The notes: generated by a model from the letters alone, not told the origin. DNA of 50,614 nucleotides from Candidatus Didemnitutus sp. (GCA_017991595.1 JAGOQJ010000011.1:1-50614); one strand, 5' to 3'; positions 33,945 to 43,257 are shown, counted from the stretch's first letter. Program-made: numbers and translations.

Positions 33945-36900
33945 TCAGAACAAGTCCGCCTTCGTCAGCTCGATGGCGAGGATGCGGCAGCCCTTGAGGT
34001 CGGTTTTGCCGGTGCCGAGCATGGGAATTTTCTCCACCTTGCGGACGAGGCGCGGCACCCAGAGGTTGGGCAGGCCGGCTTCGAGCAGCTTGGAGCGGAT
34101 CTGCTCGGGCGTGATTTCATGCGTCGTGAGCAACACCAGCGCCTCTCCCTTGGCGGGATCGGGCACGCCGGTGACGACGGCCGTGGGGCCCTCGTTCTGA
34201 TCCCATCCGAAAAGCTCGGCGATGCGCATCTCGATCGTGCCATGCGGCACCATCTCTCCGCCGATCTTCGAGAAGCGCGACAAGCGGCCCTCGATGTAAA
34301 CGAAGCCGTCGTCGTCCATGCGCCCGAGGTCGCCGGTGATGAACCAGCGATCCTTGATCGCCGCGGCGGTTTTCTCCGGGTCCTTGAGATAACCGGGAAA
34401 CACGTTCGGACCCTTCAGCCAGAGCATGCCGGTGGATTCCATCGGCAGTTCCTCGCCGGTGTCGGGATCGACGATGCGCGCCGTCATGCCGGGCATGAGC
34501 CGGCCGACGGCGCCCGTGCGCTTGCCGTCCTGATGGCCGGCGGTGGAGGTCGTCACCGGCGGGTGGTGCTGGTTGACGCTGGCCACGGGCGTCGTCTCGG
34601 TGAGGCCGTAACCCTGCAGCACCTCGATGCCGAACTGCGCGAGGAACGCGTCGTAGAGATCCATCGGCAGTTTCTCGGCGCCGGTCACGACGAGGTGGAG
34701 CGACTTGAGTTCCTCCTTCGTCGCCTTCTTCAGGAACGGGCGGATGAAGGTCGGCGCGCCGACGAGCACGGTGGCCTTTTCCTCGTGGATGGCCTCGACG
34801 ATCTTGCGCGTGTCGAGCGGGCTCGGGAGCGTCACCAACCCGCAACCGCGGAGGATCGGATACCAGAGCGTCACGGTGAAGCCGAAGGAGTGAAACACCG
34901 GCAGACAGCCGACGAGGATGGCGTTGGCCGGCAGGATCGAGAGGGAGGAAATCTGCGCGCAGTTCGAGAGGATGTTGCGGTGCGTGAGCACGACGCCCTT
35001 CGGCTCGCCGGAGCTGCCGCTGGTGAAGAGCAGGCCCGCCTCCTCGTTGTCGCCCTCACGCGGCAAGCCGAGCAGGTCCGCGATCCACTGGTTGGGCAGC
35101 ACGAAGACCGCGAGCAGCCAAGGCAGGATGGCCTTCTTGCCGCCCATCGCGGCCAGTGTCTGTTTCAGGTCGAGCGTGTTCTCCGGGAAAGGGAAATGCG
35201 GGATCTTCGCCCGCATGGCGTCGGCGGTGATGACGGTCTTGATCTCGCCGATGCGCAGGGCGGCTTCCACGGCCGCGCGGCCGACGGTGAAGTTGAGGTT
35301 CACCGGCACCTTGCCCGCACAGGCGACGGCGAGGTTGGCGATGTGCGCGCCCATGCCCGGAGGCAGGACGATGCCGACGCGTTTCTCGGGCACGTGCTTG
35401 CGCAGATGGCGCGAGAGCGCCGCCGCCACCGCGAGGAGCTGGCCGGAGGTGACCACCTTGCGCTCGGCCGTGCGATCGACGATCTCGCGGTGCCGCGGCC
35501 GCTTGGCCAGCGCCCGCACGCACTCGCGCGCGAGATGCCGCCGGAGCAGCGGGCGTTGCTGGAACGCCTCCTCCCCGAGATCGAGCAGTGCGCGGCGCGC
35601 GATCGGCAGGTCGATGCGGCTGGCCGGGATCGGCGTGCCGAAGATCACGCACACATGCGTGGGCATCAGGCGCGGCGACTTCCAGAGATACTTGTTGCCC
35701 GCGAACGAATACACCGAACCCCACAGGCCGTCGATCACCGCGGGGATGACCGGCGCGTGCGCCTGGCGCGCGATCGTCTCGAAGCCACGCTTCAACTGCA
35801 TGAGCTGGCCCGTGCGCGAGATCGCGCCCTCGGGAAACACGCACACCAGCTCGCCGTCCTTGATGGCGTCCACCGCGAGGCGGATGCCCTTCATCGCCTT
35901 GTCCGGCGCCACCGGGATGACACCGGCCGCGCGGAACAGGAAGCGCAGCAGCGGGCTCTTCGCGAGGCCCGCGAAGGCCACGAAGCGGATCGGCCGCGGC
36001 GAGGCGATCTGCAGCACGACCGCATCGACGTAGGAAAGATGATTGCAGATGAGCAGCGCGCCCGTGCCGGGGACGTTTTCCCGGCCACGCACCTTCACCC
36101 GGTAGAAGAACGGTCCGAAGAAACGCATCACCGTGCACACCGTCTGGTGCGGCAGGTGCCAGAGCGCGTAGCCGGTCATCGCCAGCGTGAGGACCGTCAG
36201 CACGATGAACTGTGTGCCGGTCGAGAGTTGCAGGGCGCTGTCCGTCGCCAGCACCTTGTAGAGCCCGGCCGCACCGAGCCCGGCGAGGCTGTCCAGCAGG
36301 CTGACGCCGGCGAGCACGCGCCCGCGGCGCTGATCGCCCGCCCGCTGCTGGATGAACGCGTAGAGCGGCACGAGGAAGAGGCCCGACGAGAAACCCGCGC
36401 CCACCAGCAGCGCCACGAAGGGGCTCGTCCAGAACTCCACGCCCGTGACGGAGAACGACGCCGGCGGGGTCGCGATGCTCAACGCCGCAAGCGTGCCGCC
36501 CAGCAGCAAGCCGCCGATGGGCGCCAGCCCCATCTCGATGCCGCGCCGCGAGAACAGTCCCGCGGAGAGATTGCCGAGGATCGTGCCGAAACCGATCACG
36601 AGCATCATCAGGCCCTGCACGGCCCCCGTCTGCGCGCCGCTGTGCTGGTGCTCCTGCGCGATCTGCGGCACCAGCGCGGAAATGTAGCCGCCGATGCCGT
36701 AGAAAAAACAGATGCCCATCACCGAGCGCCACAGCGGCTTCTCACGCCACACCTCGGCGATGTCGGCGAAGTGCCGCACCCACAGCGACCAGCGGAAGGG
36801 CTGCCCGCCTTGCGCCGGCGTGCGCGCGGCGAACTGGAACACCCCCCATGCCACGAGGGACAGCACGCCCAACTTGAGCGAGATGTTCGTCGCCGCCTGC

Positions 36901-37418
36901 CACGGCGTGGCTCCGGCTTCGAGCCAGCGGCTGAACATGTCCCCGCCCGCCCAAGAACCGACGAGGATCGCACCGATCGTGGCCATCTCCATGTAGCCGA
37001 CGTAGCGCGAGAGACGCGCCGGCCCGCAGTATTCGAGGATGATGCCTCGCTTCGCCGGCGCGAGCAGCGTGGTCTGCACCGAAAGCAGGAAGAAACACGC
37101 CAGCGCCCCGCCGAACGACTGCAGCGACGTCGCCACGATCAACAGCGCCACGACGCCGATCTGCACCAGCAATGCCGCGTTGAACACATCGCGTTTGGAG
37201 AACCGGTCCGCCAGCCAGCCGCAGATGGGGCCGAAGAGGATGTAGGGCAGCACCAGCAGCGCCCCGATCAGCGAGACGGTGGATTTGGCGTCCAGATTGG
37301 TGCCGACCGCGAGTTGTTGCGCGAGCGAGACCAACATGAACTTGGCCGCACAATCGTTGAACGTCACCTGGGCCTGCGCGCCCAGCAGGGCGGCAAACGA
37401 AAGTCGGGAGGATTTCAT
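33945..37418 (-). CDS. LplT-PlsC-acyl-ACP synthetase fusion (Aas-like phospholipid repair protein)
   Basis: A 1157-residue, three-part inner-membrane protein. Residues ~1-400 are an MFS domain like the lysophospholipid transporter LplT (FNDCAAKFMLVSLAQQL, GWLADRFSKRD). Residues ~430-640 are a PlsC-type acyltransferase with CNHLSYVDAV (the HX4D motif, about residue 459) and FPEGAISRTG. The rest is an AMP-binding acyl-ACP synthetase with LLFTSGSSGEPKG, LQGYGLTETTP, and FITGDLGRMDDDGF. In E. coli LplT and Aas are two proteins that flip lyso-phosphatidylethanolamine inward and re-acylate it; here both are one chain, which would couple transport to repair. ATG at 37418 (MKSSRLSFAALLG) fits the MFS start. 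The upstream gap of 98 nt to the TOPRIM gene shows no terminator. Confidence 0.93.
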   Translation of the reverse strand: MKSSRLSFAALLGAQAQVTFNDCAAKFMLVSLAQQLAVGTNLDAKSTVSLIGALLVLPYILFGPICGWLADRFSKRDVFNAALLVQIGVVALLIVATSLQSFGGALACFFLLSVQTTLLAPAKRGIILEYCGPARLSRYVGYMEMATIGAILVGSWAGGDMFSRWLEAGATPWQAATNISLKLGVLSLVAWGVFQFAARTPAQGGQPFRWSLWVRHFADIAEVWREKPLWRSVMGICFFYGIGGYISALVPQIAQEHQHSGAQTGAVQGLMMLVIGFGTILGNLSAGLFSRRGIEMGLAPIGGLLLGGTLAALSIATPPASFSVTGVEFWTSPFVALLVGAGFSSGLFLVPLYAFIQQRAGDQRRGRVLAGVSLLDSLAGLGAAGLYKVLATDSALQLSTGTQFIVLTVLTLAMTGYALWHLPHQTVCTVMRFFGPFFYRVKVRGRENVPGTGALLICNHLSYVDAVVLQIASPRPIRFVAFAGLAKSPLLRFLFRAAGVIPVAPDKAMKGIRLAVDAIKDGELVCVFPEGAISRTGQLMQLKRGFETIARQAHAPVIPAVIDGLWGSVYSFAGNKYLWKSPRLMPTHVCVIFGTPIPASRIDLPIARRALLDLGEEAFQQRPLLRRHLARECVRALAKRPRHREIVDRTAERKVVTSGQLLAVAAALSRHLRKHVPEKRVGIVLPPGMGAHIANLAVACAGKVPVNLNFTVGRAAVEAALRIGEIKTVITADAMRAKIPHFPFPENTLDLKQTLAAMGGKKAILPWLLAVFVLPNQWIADLLGLPREGDNEEAGLLFTSGSSGEPKGVVLTHRNILSNCAQISSLSILPANAILVGCLPVFHSFGFTVTLWYPILRGCGLVTLPSPLDTRKIVEAIHEEKATVLVGAPTFIRPFLKKATKEELKSLHLVVTGAEKLPMDLYDAFLAQFGIEVLQGYGLTETTPVASVNQHHPPVTTSTAGHQDGKRTGAVGRLMPGMTARIVDPDTGEELPMESTGMLWLKGPNVFPGYLKDPEKTAAAIKDRWFITGDLGRMDDDGFVYIEGRLSRFSKIGGEMVPHGTIEMRIAELFGWDQNEGPTAVVTGVPDPAKGEALVLLTTHEITPEQIRSKLLEAGLPNLWVPRLVRKVEKIPMLGTGKTDLKGCRILAIELTKADLF

Positions 37419-37516
37419 GCAGGGGTGGAACACCCAGCTTGGGCAACGCAGGGTCCGCCCCGCAAGGCTTTCCGCACGGTCGGGGCCGGCCTTCGCCAAG
37501 GGCCGGACGGCCCTGT

Positions 37517-38158
37517 TCAACCCGGCCGCCGCCACGCGCGCAGATCGCGCACGAGCGAACCGAAGCCCTGCGGAAAATCGTGCTCGAGCCGGCGCACGTC
37601 GCCCCGGTGGCGCGCGATCTCCTCCACCGCCCGCTTCGTTTCCCACGGCAGCGACGGCCGGGTCGTGCCGTAGACCCGCGCCTTCAGCTCCGCCCGCGTG
37701 TAGGGCGCCCGTCCGTTCTCCTGCCCCGCGACCCAGGCCGCCTCGGTGACCGCGTCGTCGCGCCCGCACAGCAGCCAGGCTTCGATCGCCGGCACGGCGA
37801 CGCCCACGGCGCGCAACGGACCGGAGCGCCCGCGCGCCGGCGGCAGGTTTTTCAACGTCCGCCGGAAGACCGAGCGCAGCCGGCAGACGCGACAGAACGG
37901 ATGGTGGTAGCCCGGCGCCTCGTGCGCCTCCGTGTGCACCGGCGAGTCGTCCGAATCCACCACGACCACGAGCCCGTGCGCATCGGTGTGGAAATGCAGG
38001 TGGCGCAGGATCGGCGGCAACACCTGCTCGACCGAGGGCCAGCCGCGCGCCCGCAGCGCGGGCGTGACGAGTTGCAACGGTTCGCCGAGCACGTGCTCCA
38101 CGAGGAGCCGCAGCGCCGCCTCGTCCGCCGGGGATTCGCTCAGGATCGCGAGCTTCAT
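37517..38158 (-). CDS. DUF4276-like TOPRIM protein, partner of AAA ATPase
   Basis: A 213-residue protein resembling DUF4276. Strand 1 carries E8 in LAILSESPADEAAL, the expected TOPRIM glutamate, and residues 64-71 (VVVVDSDD, with D68 and D70) provide the DxD of TOPRIM nucleases. VAVPAIEAWLLCGRDD with E126 matches the IEAWLLAD element that marks DUF4276. Catalysis would need a divalent metal and could cleave nucleic acid; activity is not shown. Its ATG overlaps the stop of the upstream AAA ATPase gene by 4 nt, so both are translated together. ATPase plus separate TOPRIM is a split version of the OLD nuclease layout, used in several phage-defence systems. Confidence 0.75.
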   Translation of the reverse strand: MKLAILSESPADEAALRLLVEHVLGEPLQLVTPALRARGWPSVEQVLPPILRHLHFHTDAHGLVVVVDSDDSPVHTEAHEAPGYHHPFCRVCRLRSVFRRTLKNLPPARGRSGPLRAVGVAVPAIEAWLLCGRDDAVTEAAWVAGQENGRAPYTRAELKARVYGTTRPSLPWETKRAVEEIARHRGDVRRLEHDFPQGFGSLVRDLRAWRRPG

Positions 38159-39156
38159 GCCTCGTCCGGCGTGCCGCCGAGGATGCCGCTGAACCAGAGG
38201 TCGCCGAGGCTCGCCTCGCCCAGCAATTCGCGCAGGTCCGGACGCTCGGACAACCGCTCAAAATTCGCCGTCCGTCCGTGCTTGTTCGCCAGCACGACCT
38301 CCTCCGGATGGTCGCGGAACAGATCCAACAGATACGGCGAATGCGTAGTCGTGATCACCTGCACCGGTGCGCGCGTCAGGCCGAAATCCTGCGGATAACT
38401 CAGGCGGTAGAGCGCATCGCGCACCTCGCGGAGCATGCGCGGGTGCACGCCGCGATCCGCCTCCTCGAGGCAAACCACCGCCGGCGGCTCGGGCGCGAAG
38501 GCCAGCGCGAGCACGGCGAGCAGGTAGAGTGTGCCCTGCGAAAGGCTGTCCGCCGGCACGCGTTCGCCGTTCACGCGCCCGAGCAGCTCCACGCGCTCGC
38601 CCACGGTTTGGAAATCCAGCCCGCCGAACTCCGGCACGATCCGCGCGAACTCCGCCTCCAGCGCCGCGAGCGCCGCCGGGTGGCGCTCGCGCCAGTCGGC
38701 GAGAAGCGCGGCGAGGTTGCCGGCGTTGGACGCGAGCTCGCGCCGCTCCTCGCGCTTCACCGGCACGGCCATCGCGTAATGATCGAAGAGAAAACCGCGC
38801 ACTGTGAGGATGCGCGCGCGCAGCCGCTGCCAGTCCGCCTCGTCCTCCGGCCGGCCGCCGTGGTCGACCACGAGCGTGTCGCACACCATCTCGTCGTGCG
38901 CGCAGGCGGCCCGCACCGTGATGCGCTCGAAGGGCGGCGCGAACGAGAACACGATCTCCGGTCCGCCGGTCCGCGGGTGCGGCAAGTCCCCTGCCCGCGC
39001 GCCGGGCAGCGCGGCCAGCGTGCGCAACCGCAGCAACGCCTGGATGAGGCTGGTCTTGCCCGAGCCGTTGGGGCCCACGAGGAGGTTGAACGGCGTCAGG
39101 CGCACCTTCGCCGCGCGCAGGGCCCGGAAATTCTTGAATTGGACGGCCGCGATCAT
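38155..39156 (-). CDS. OLD/RecF-like AAA ATPase
   Basis: A 333-residue ABC-type AAA ATPase. The N-terminus is VQFKNFRALRAAKVRLTPFN with Walker A LVGPNGSGKTSL at residues 27-38. The signature-like DSLSQGTLYLLAVLAL, Walker B AVVCLEEADRGVHPRML and the switch histidine TTTHSPYLLDLF are all present, so the ATPase should be active. No coiled-coil arm of SMC/Rad50 length is present. This is the ATPase half of the OLD-type pair with the DUF4276-like TOPRIM gene, which overlaps its stop by 4 nt. The pair is inserted between the pot operon and the LplT-Aas fusion and has no functional link to either. Confidence 0.83.
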   Translation of the reverse strand: MIAAVQFKNFRALRAAKVRLTPFNLLVGPNGSGKTSLIQALLRLRTLAALPGARAGDLPHPRTGGPEIVFSFAPPFERITVRAACAHDEMVCDTLVVDHGGRPEDEADWQRLRARILTVRGFLFDHYAMAVPVKREERRELASNAGNLAALLADWRERHPAALAALEAEFARIVPEFGGLDFQTVGERVELLGRVNGERVPADSLSQGTLYLLAVLALAFAPEPPAVVCLEEADRGVHPRMLREVRDALYRLSYPQDFGLTRAPVQVITTTHSPYLLDLFRDHPEEVVLANKHGRTANFERLSERPDLRELLGEASLGDLWFSGILGGTPDEA

Positions 39157-39221
39157 GCCCGCACCCTACCCGCTTTCGCGTCCGGCTCCAGCCAAAGCTG
39201 GTTCGCCGTCGCTGACCGCGC

Positions 39222-40310
39222 TCAGCTCGCGCGCACGACCACGAGGTCGTTGGCGTGCAGGGCGCACCAGACGCGGTCGCCGCGACCGATCGATTCGTTG
39301 AGCGCGCTCTCGTTGGCCAGAATGGCGCTGAGCTCCAAGCCTCCGTCGGCGGCGAGTTCGAGGTAATCGGTCGGACCTTGGAAGACTTCCTCCTCCACCA
39401 CGGCGGCGAAGACGTTGACCGCCTCGGGCCGGCGCTTCGAGACCGCCACCTTCTCCGGGCGCACGGCGATGAGCAGGCGCGTGGCGCTCGCGGGCACGCC
39501 GGCGGCGTTGATCTGGAACTCGATGCCGCAGGCCAGACGCACCGTGACGACCGCGCCGAGCAGGTCGCGATCCGCCACCGTCGCCTCGAGCAGGTTGGAT
39601 TGCCCGAGGAAATCCGCCACGAACGCCGAAGCCGGCTGGTGATAAACATCGACGACCGGGCCGAGCTGCTCCACGCGGCCGGCGTTCATCACCACCACGC
39701 GGTCGCTCAGCGTGAGGGCTTCCTCCTGATCGTGCGTGACGAAGATGAAGGTCATGCCCAGCTGGCGTTGCAGGCGCTTCAACTCGAGCTGCATCGCGCG
39801 GCGCAGCTTGGCGTCGAGCGCGGAGAGCGGCTCGTCGAGCAGGAGCACCTTGGGCCGCGGTGCGATGGCGCGCGCCAGCGCCACGCGCTGCCGCTGCCCG
39901 CCGGAGAGTTGCTCGGGCCGGCGCGCGCCGAGCCCGTCGAGGTCGACCAGCGCGATCGCCTCCTCCACGCGCCGCGCGATCTCGTCCGCCGGCCGGCGCT
40001 CCATGCGCAGGCCGAAGGCGATGTTCTCCGCCACGGTCAGGTGCGGGAACAGCGCGTAGCTCTGGAAAACCTGGTTTGCCGGCCGCCGATACGGCGGCAA
40101 CGCGGTGACGTCGACACCGTCGATCCAGACCGTGCCTGCATCGGGCGTCTCGAAGCCCGCGATCATGCGCAGCAGCGTGGTCTTGCCGCAGCCGGAGGGC
40201 CCGAGGAGCGTGAGGAACTCGCCCGGCTCGATGCGCAGGTGCAGGTCGTTGACGACATCGACGGCGCCGAAGCGCTTCCGCACGCCATGCAGCTCGACGC
40301 TCGCGCTCAT
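39222..40310 (-). CDS. potA: Spermidine/putrescine ABC transporter ATPase
   Basis: A 362-residue ABC ATPase of the PotA type, energising polyamine import at the inner membrane. Walker A is LLGPSGCGKTTLLRM, the Q-loop is NQVFQSYALFPHLTVAENI, the signature is QLSGGQRQRVALARAI, Walker B is KVLLLDEPLSALDAKLR and the H-loop is FIFVTHDQEEAL. A C-terminal TOBE-like regulatory domain (LIAVRPEKVAV and following) completes the family length. It is the last gene of potC-potD-potB-potA; its ATG overlaps the potB stop by 4 nt. Polyamine specificity is inferred from all four subunits together; related PotG-type or thiamine transporters are less likely. Confidence 0.9.
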   Translation of the reverse strand: MSASVELHGVRKRFGAVDVVNDLHLRIEPGEFLTLLGPSGCGKTTLLRMIAGFETPDAGTVWIDGVDVTALPPYRRPANQVFQSYALFPHLTVAENIAFGLRMERRPADEIARRVEEAIALVDLDGLGARRPEQLSGGQRQRVALARAIAPRPKVLLLDEPLSALDAKLRRAMQLELKRLQRQLGMTFIFVTHDQEEALTLSDRVVVMNAGRVEQLGPVVDVYHQPASAFVADFLGQSNLLEATVADRDLLGAVVTVRLACGIEFQINAAGVPASATRLLIAVRPEKVAVSKRRPEAVNVFAAVVEEEVFQGPTDYLELAADGGLELSAILANESALNESIGRGDRVWCALHANDLVVVRAS

Positions 40311-41194
40311 CCGAGGACCTCCGCGCCGCGGCGGCGCAAGAGCAGCCAGTAGGCTACGGCGAACAGGCCCATGAACACGACGCCGAGCGCCGCCCCGAAG
40401 GGCCAGTCGCGCGCCTGCATGAACTGGTTTTGAATCACGTTGCCGATGAGGGGCATCTTCGCCCCGCCCATCAAGTCCGTGATGGCGAACATGCCAATCG
40501 CCGGCACGAACACCAGCAGCGTGCCCGCGGCGATGCCGGGCAGCGTCAGCGGCACGATCACGCTCGAGAACACCCGCAACGGACCGGCGCCGAGATCGTA
40601 AGCCGCCTCGATCACGTCGGCGGGCACTTTTTCCGCGCTCGTGTAGATCGGCAGGATCATGAACGGCAGGTAGGCATAGACGAGACCGATGACGACGGCC
40701 GTGGGCGTGTAGAGCAGGTCGAAGGGCCCGAGGCCGACATCGAGCAGGCGCACGAGGCCGTTGAGCCAGCCTTCCTGCTTCAGGATCGTGATCCACGCGT
40801 AGGTGCGCACAAGGAAGCTCGTCCAGAACGGGATCATTACCAGCAGGAGCAGCTTCTGCCGCCACGCCTCGCGGGCGCGCGCGATCGTCCAGGCCACGGG
40901 GAAGCCGATCGCCACGCACAGCCCCGTCGTCAGCGCCGCGTAACCGACCGAGCGCGCGAAGACGCGCACGTAAGTCGGCTCGAAGGCGCGGCGGTAGTTT
41001 TCCAGCGTGAACGAATAGACGAGCCGCCCCAGCTCGTCGCGCTGGCAGAAGCTGTAGACGAACAGGATCAGCGTCGGCACCACCACGAAGAGCAGCAGCC
41101 ACACGAGCATCGGCGACAGCAGCAGCCAGGCCAGCCAGCCGGGTTGACGCCGGCCGGCGGCGGCCGGGACGGAGGAGGACGGCAGGAGCGCCAC
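40307..41194 (-). CDS. potB: Polyamine ABC transporter permease, PotB type
   Basis: A 295-residue permease with six predicted helices. It starts with an Ala/Pro-rich cytoplasmic segment, then LAWLLLSPMLVWLLLFVVVP (helix 1), a periplasmic loop with FVYSFCQRDELGRLVYSFTL, LLLLVMIPFWTSFLVRTYAW, and the EAA loop EAAYDLGAGPLRVFSSVIVP that contacts the ATPase. PotB signatures are the FWTSFLVRTYAW segment and the length. It is downstream of potD (70-nt gap) and overlaps potA by 4 nt. Confidence 0.9.
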   Translation of the reverse strand: MALLPSSSVPAAAGRRQPGWLAWLLLSPMLVWLLLFVVVPTLILFVYSFCQRDELGRLVYSFTLENYRRAFEPTYVRVFARSVGYAALTTGLCVAIGFPVAWTIARAREAWRQKLLLLVMIPFWTSFLVRTYAWITILKQEGWLNGLVRLLDVGLGPFDLLYTPTAVVIGLVYAYLPFMILPIYTSAEKVPADVIEAAYDLGAGPLRVFSSVIVPLTLPGIAAGTLLVFVPAIGMFAITDLMGGAKMPLIGNVIQNQFMQARDWPFGAALGVVFMGLFAVAYWLLLRRRGAEVLG

Positions 41195-41264
41195 GGTCAG
41201 CAGGCGCGGCCGGACGGCCGCACACGGGAGGCGTTCAGGGGCACGAAGGCGCGCACGACGCGTT

Positions 41265-42287
41265 TCACTGGCTGCGCAGGTCGGTCATCATGCGGTCGAT
41301 CTCGCTCGCCGCCTTGCCGATGTCGCGGAACGCCTCGAGCTTGGTCGCGCCTTCGGGATAGCTCGCGTAATTGGCGAGCTGTTCCGGTGTGAGCAGCTTG
41401 CGCGCGCCGAGGTTCGGGTTCGTGTAGGGGAACGCATCGGAGATGAGCTTCGAAACCTCGGGCCGCAGGAGGTAGTCGATGAACTGGTGCGCCGCGGCCG
41501 GGTGCCGCGCGGCAGCGGGGATCGCCAGGAGGTCGAGCCACTGGTGCGCACCTTCCTCGGGCAGCACGTAGCGGAACTTCTTGTCCTCGTTCCAGAGCTG
41601 GGCGGCCTCGCCGCTCCACACGATGCCGAGATCGACGTCGCCGTTCAGCAGCGCGGTCTTGGGGCTGTCGGAATCGTAGAGTTTCACGAGTTGCACCCAC
41701 TCGGCGACCAGCGGGCGGGCGCGGGCGAGCGCCTCGGGAGTGATCTCGTTGATCGGCAGTCCGAGCGTGCGCAGCGCCCAGCTCACGATCTCGCGGTTGT
41801 CGTTGGGCACGACGAGGCGGTTCTTGAACTGCGGGTGGAAGAGATCCTTGAAGCCCTTCACGGGCGTCTTCACGACTTCGGTGTTGATGACGATGCCGAC
41901 GGTGCCGGCCATGTAGGGCACGGTGTAGTCGCCCGCGGGATCGTGCGGCCAGCCGGTGAACTCGGGCGCGATGTGCCGGAGATTCGGGAGCAGCTTCTTG
42001 TCGAGCTTCGCCAGCAGCTTCTGGCGCACGAGCACCTCGGCCGCGTAGTCGGAGGGCTGGATGAGGTCGTAGTTGCCGCCGCCCGCGATGAGCTTGGCGA
42101 GCATTTCCTCGTTGGAGGCGAAGGTCTCGAAGTTCACGGCGATGCCGGTCTCCTTCGTGAAGCCATCGATCACTTCCTGCGGGATGTATTCGGACCAGCC
42201 GAACAGGTTGAGCTCCTCCTTGGCGGAGCCCACGAGCGCCGCGGCGAGCGCCACGGCAGCGAGGACGGAATGACGGAACGATTTCAT
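41265..42287 (-). CDS. potD: Spermidine/putrescine-binding periplasmic protein
   Basis: A 340-residue solute-binding protein. Residues 1-22 (FRHSVLAAVALAAALVGSA) are a signal peptide. The mature start EELNLFGWSEYIPQEVIDGF is the PotD/PotF hallmark (LNxxNWxxYIxxxxxxxF). Further family pieces are YDLIQPSDYAAEVLV, TVPYMAGTVGIVIN, ALLNGDVDLGIVWSGEA and WLDLLAIPAAARHPAAAHQF. It delivers polyamines in the periplasm to PotBC. The ATG overlaps the potC stop by 4 nt. Ligand preference (putrescine or spermidine) is not decided by what is visible. Confidence 0.9.
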   Translation of the reverse strand: MKSFRHSVLAAVALAAALVGSAKEELNLFGWSEYIPQEVIDGFTKETGIAVNFETFASNEEMLAKLIAGGGNYDLIQPSDYAAEVLVRQKLLAKLDKKLLPNLRHIAPEFTGWPHDPAGDYTVPYMAGTVGIVINTEVVKTPVKGFKDLFHPQFKNRLVVPNDNREIVSWALRTLGLPINEITPEALARARPLVAEWVQLVKLYDSDSPKTALLNGDVDLGIVWSGEAAQLWNEDKKFRYVLPEEGAHQWLDLLAIPAAARHPAAAHQFIDYLLRPEVSKLISDAFPYTNPNLGARKLLTPEQLANYASYPEGATKLEAFRDIGKAASEIDRMMTDLRSQ

Positions 42288-43126
42288 GGTTGAGAGCGAA
42301 AGGACGACGCCGGCGCACGACTGGAACGGCGCAGGTAATGCGTGAAGAGCACCACGGCGACCGTGGCGACGATGAAGAGCGCCGACAGGGCGTTGAGCAT
42401 CGGATTGAGGCCGACCTTGGCCATGCCGAAGATCCGCACCGGCAGCGTCGCCGACGCCGCGCTGGTGGTGAAGAAGGTGACGATCAACTCGTCCCACGAC
42501 AGCGTGAAGGCCATCAGCCCGCCCGCCACGATCGCCGGCCGCAGGCTGGGCAAAATCACGCGCCAGAACGCCTGCCACGGCGTCGCGCCGAGATCGAGCG
42601 CGGCCTCCTCCAGCGCCGGGTCGAGGTCGTGCAGGCGCGCCTGCACGGCCACGAGCACGAAGGGGAAACAGAACGTCACGTGCGCGATGATCACCGTCGC
42701 GAAGCCCAGGCGCACGCCCGCCGCGGCGAAGAGCACGAGCAGGCTGATGCCCATCAGCACCTCCGGCACCACCATGGGCACGGTGAACAGCGTGCGGATG
42801 ATCCGCGCGCCGCCGAAGCGATACCGGTGCAGCAGCCACGCCCCGAGCGTGCCGAGCACGAGCGACAGCGCGGTCGTCACCACCGCGATGACGAAGCTGT
42901 TGGAGGCGGCGCGCATCAGCGGCGCGTTGGCGAACAGCTGCTCGAACCAGCGCCACGTGAAGCCCGTCCACACGATGTTCAGGCGCGAGGCGTTGAAGGC
43001 ATACGCCACCAGCACGAGGATAGGCGCGTAGAGAAAGAAGAACACCGCCGCCGTCCACCCGCGCAGAAACCACTCCGTGGCCCGGAGGCCCGTGAAGCGG
43101 AAAGGAGCCGGCTGCTGCGACGCCAT
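42284..43126 (-). CDS. potC: Polyamine ABC transporter permease, PotC type
   Basis: A 280-residue permease with six predicted helices: WTAAVFFFLYAPILVLVAYA (helix 1), SNSFVIAVVTTALSLVLGTL, FTVPMVVPEVLMGISLLVLF, and the EAA loop EAALDLGATPWQAFWRVILP. FSWDEL-like FTLSWDELIVTFFTT is the PotC/PotI signature. It is the first gene of the operon, an unusual position. I chose ATG 43126 (MASQQPAPF) because the 39 codons upstream are basic and lack membrane character. The 187-nt gap upstream contains the terminator of the preceding gene and presumably the pot promoter. Confidence 0.88.
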   Translation of the reverse strand: MASQQPAPFRFTGLRATEWFLRGWTAAVFFFLYAPILVLVAYAFNASRLNIVWTGFTWRWFEQLFANAPLMRAASNSFVIAVVTTALSLVLGTLGAWLLHRYRFGGARIIRTLFTVPMVVPEVLMGISLLVLFAAAGVRLGFATVIIAHVTFCFPFVLVAVQARLHDLDPALEEAALDLGATPWQAFWRVILPSLRPAIVAGGLMAFTLSWDELIVTFFTTSAASATLPVRIFGMAKVGLNPMLNALSALFIVATVAVVLFTHYLRRSSRAPASSFRSQP

Positions 43127-43257
43127 CGAGCGCGCAGTGTTGCGCCACCGGCCCCGGCGACGCAACCAGCGAGTGACCGTCTTGACGCACGAAGATCGCG
43201 CAGACGCACACCCGATCATCGGCGCGCGGACAGACCGCCACACCGCATCCGCGCACG

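Noticed and set aside
33933..37673. A 1246-residue plus-strand frame opposite the LplT-Aas fusion
   Set aside because: Arg/His/Asp/Glu-rich antisense artefact; the minus strand has three recognisable domains.
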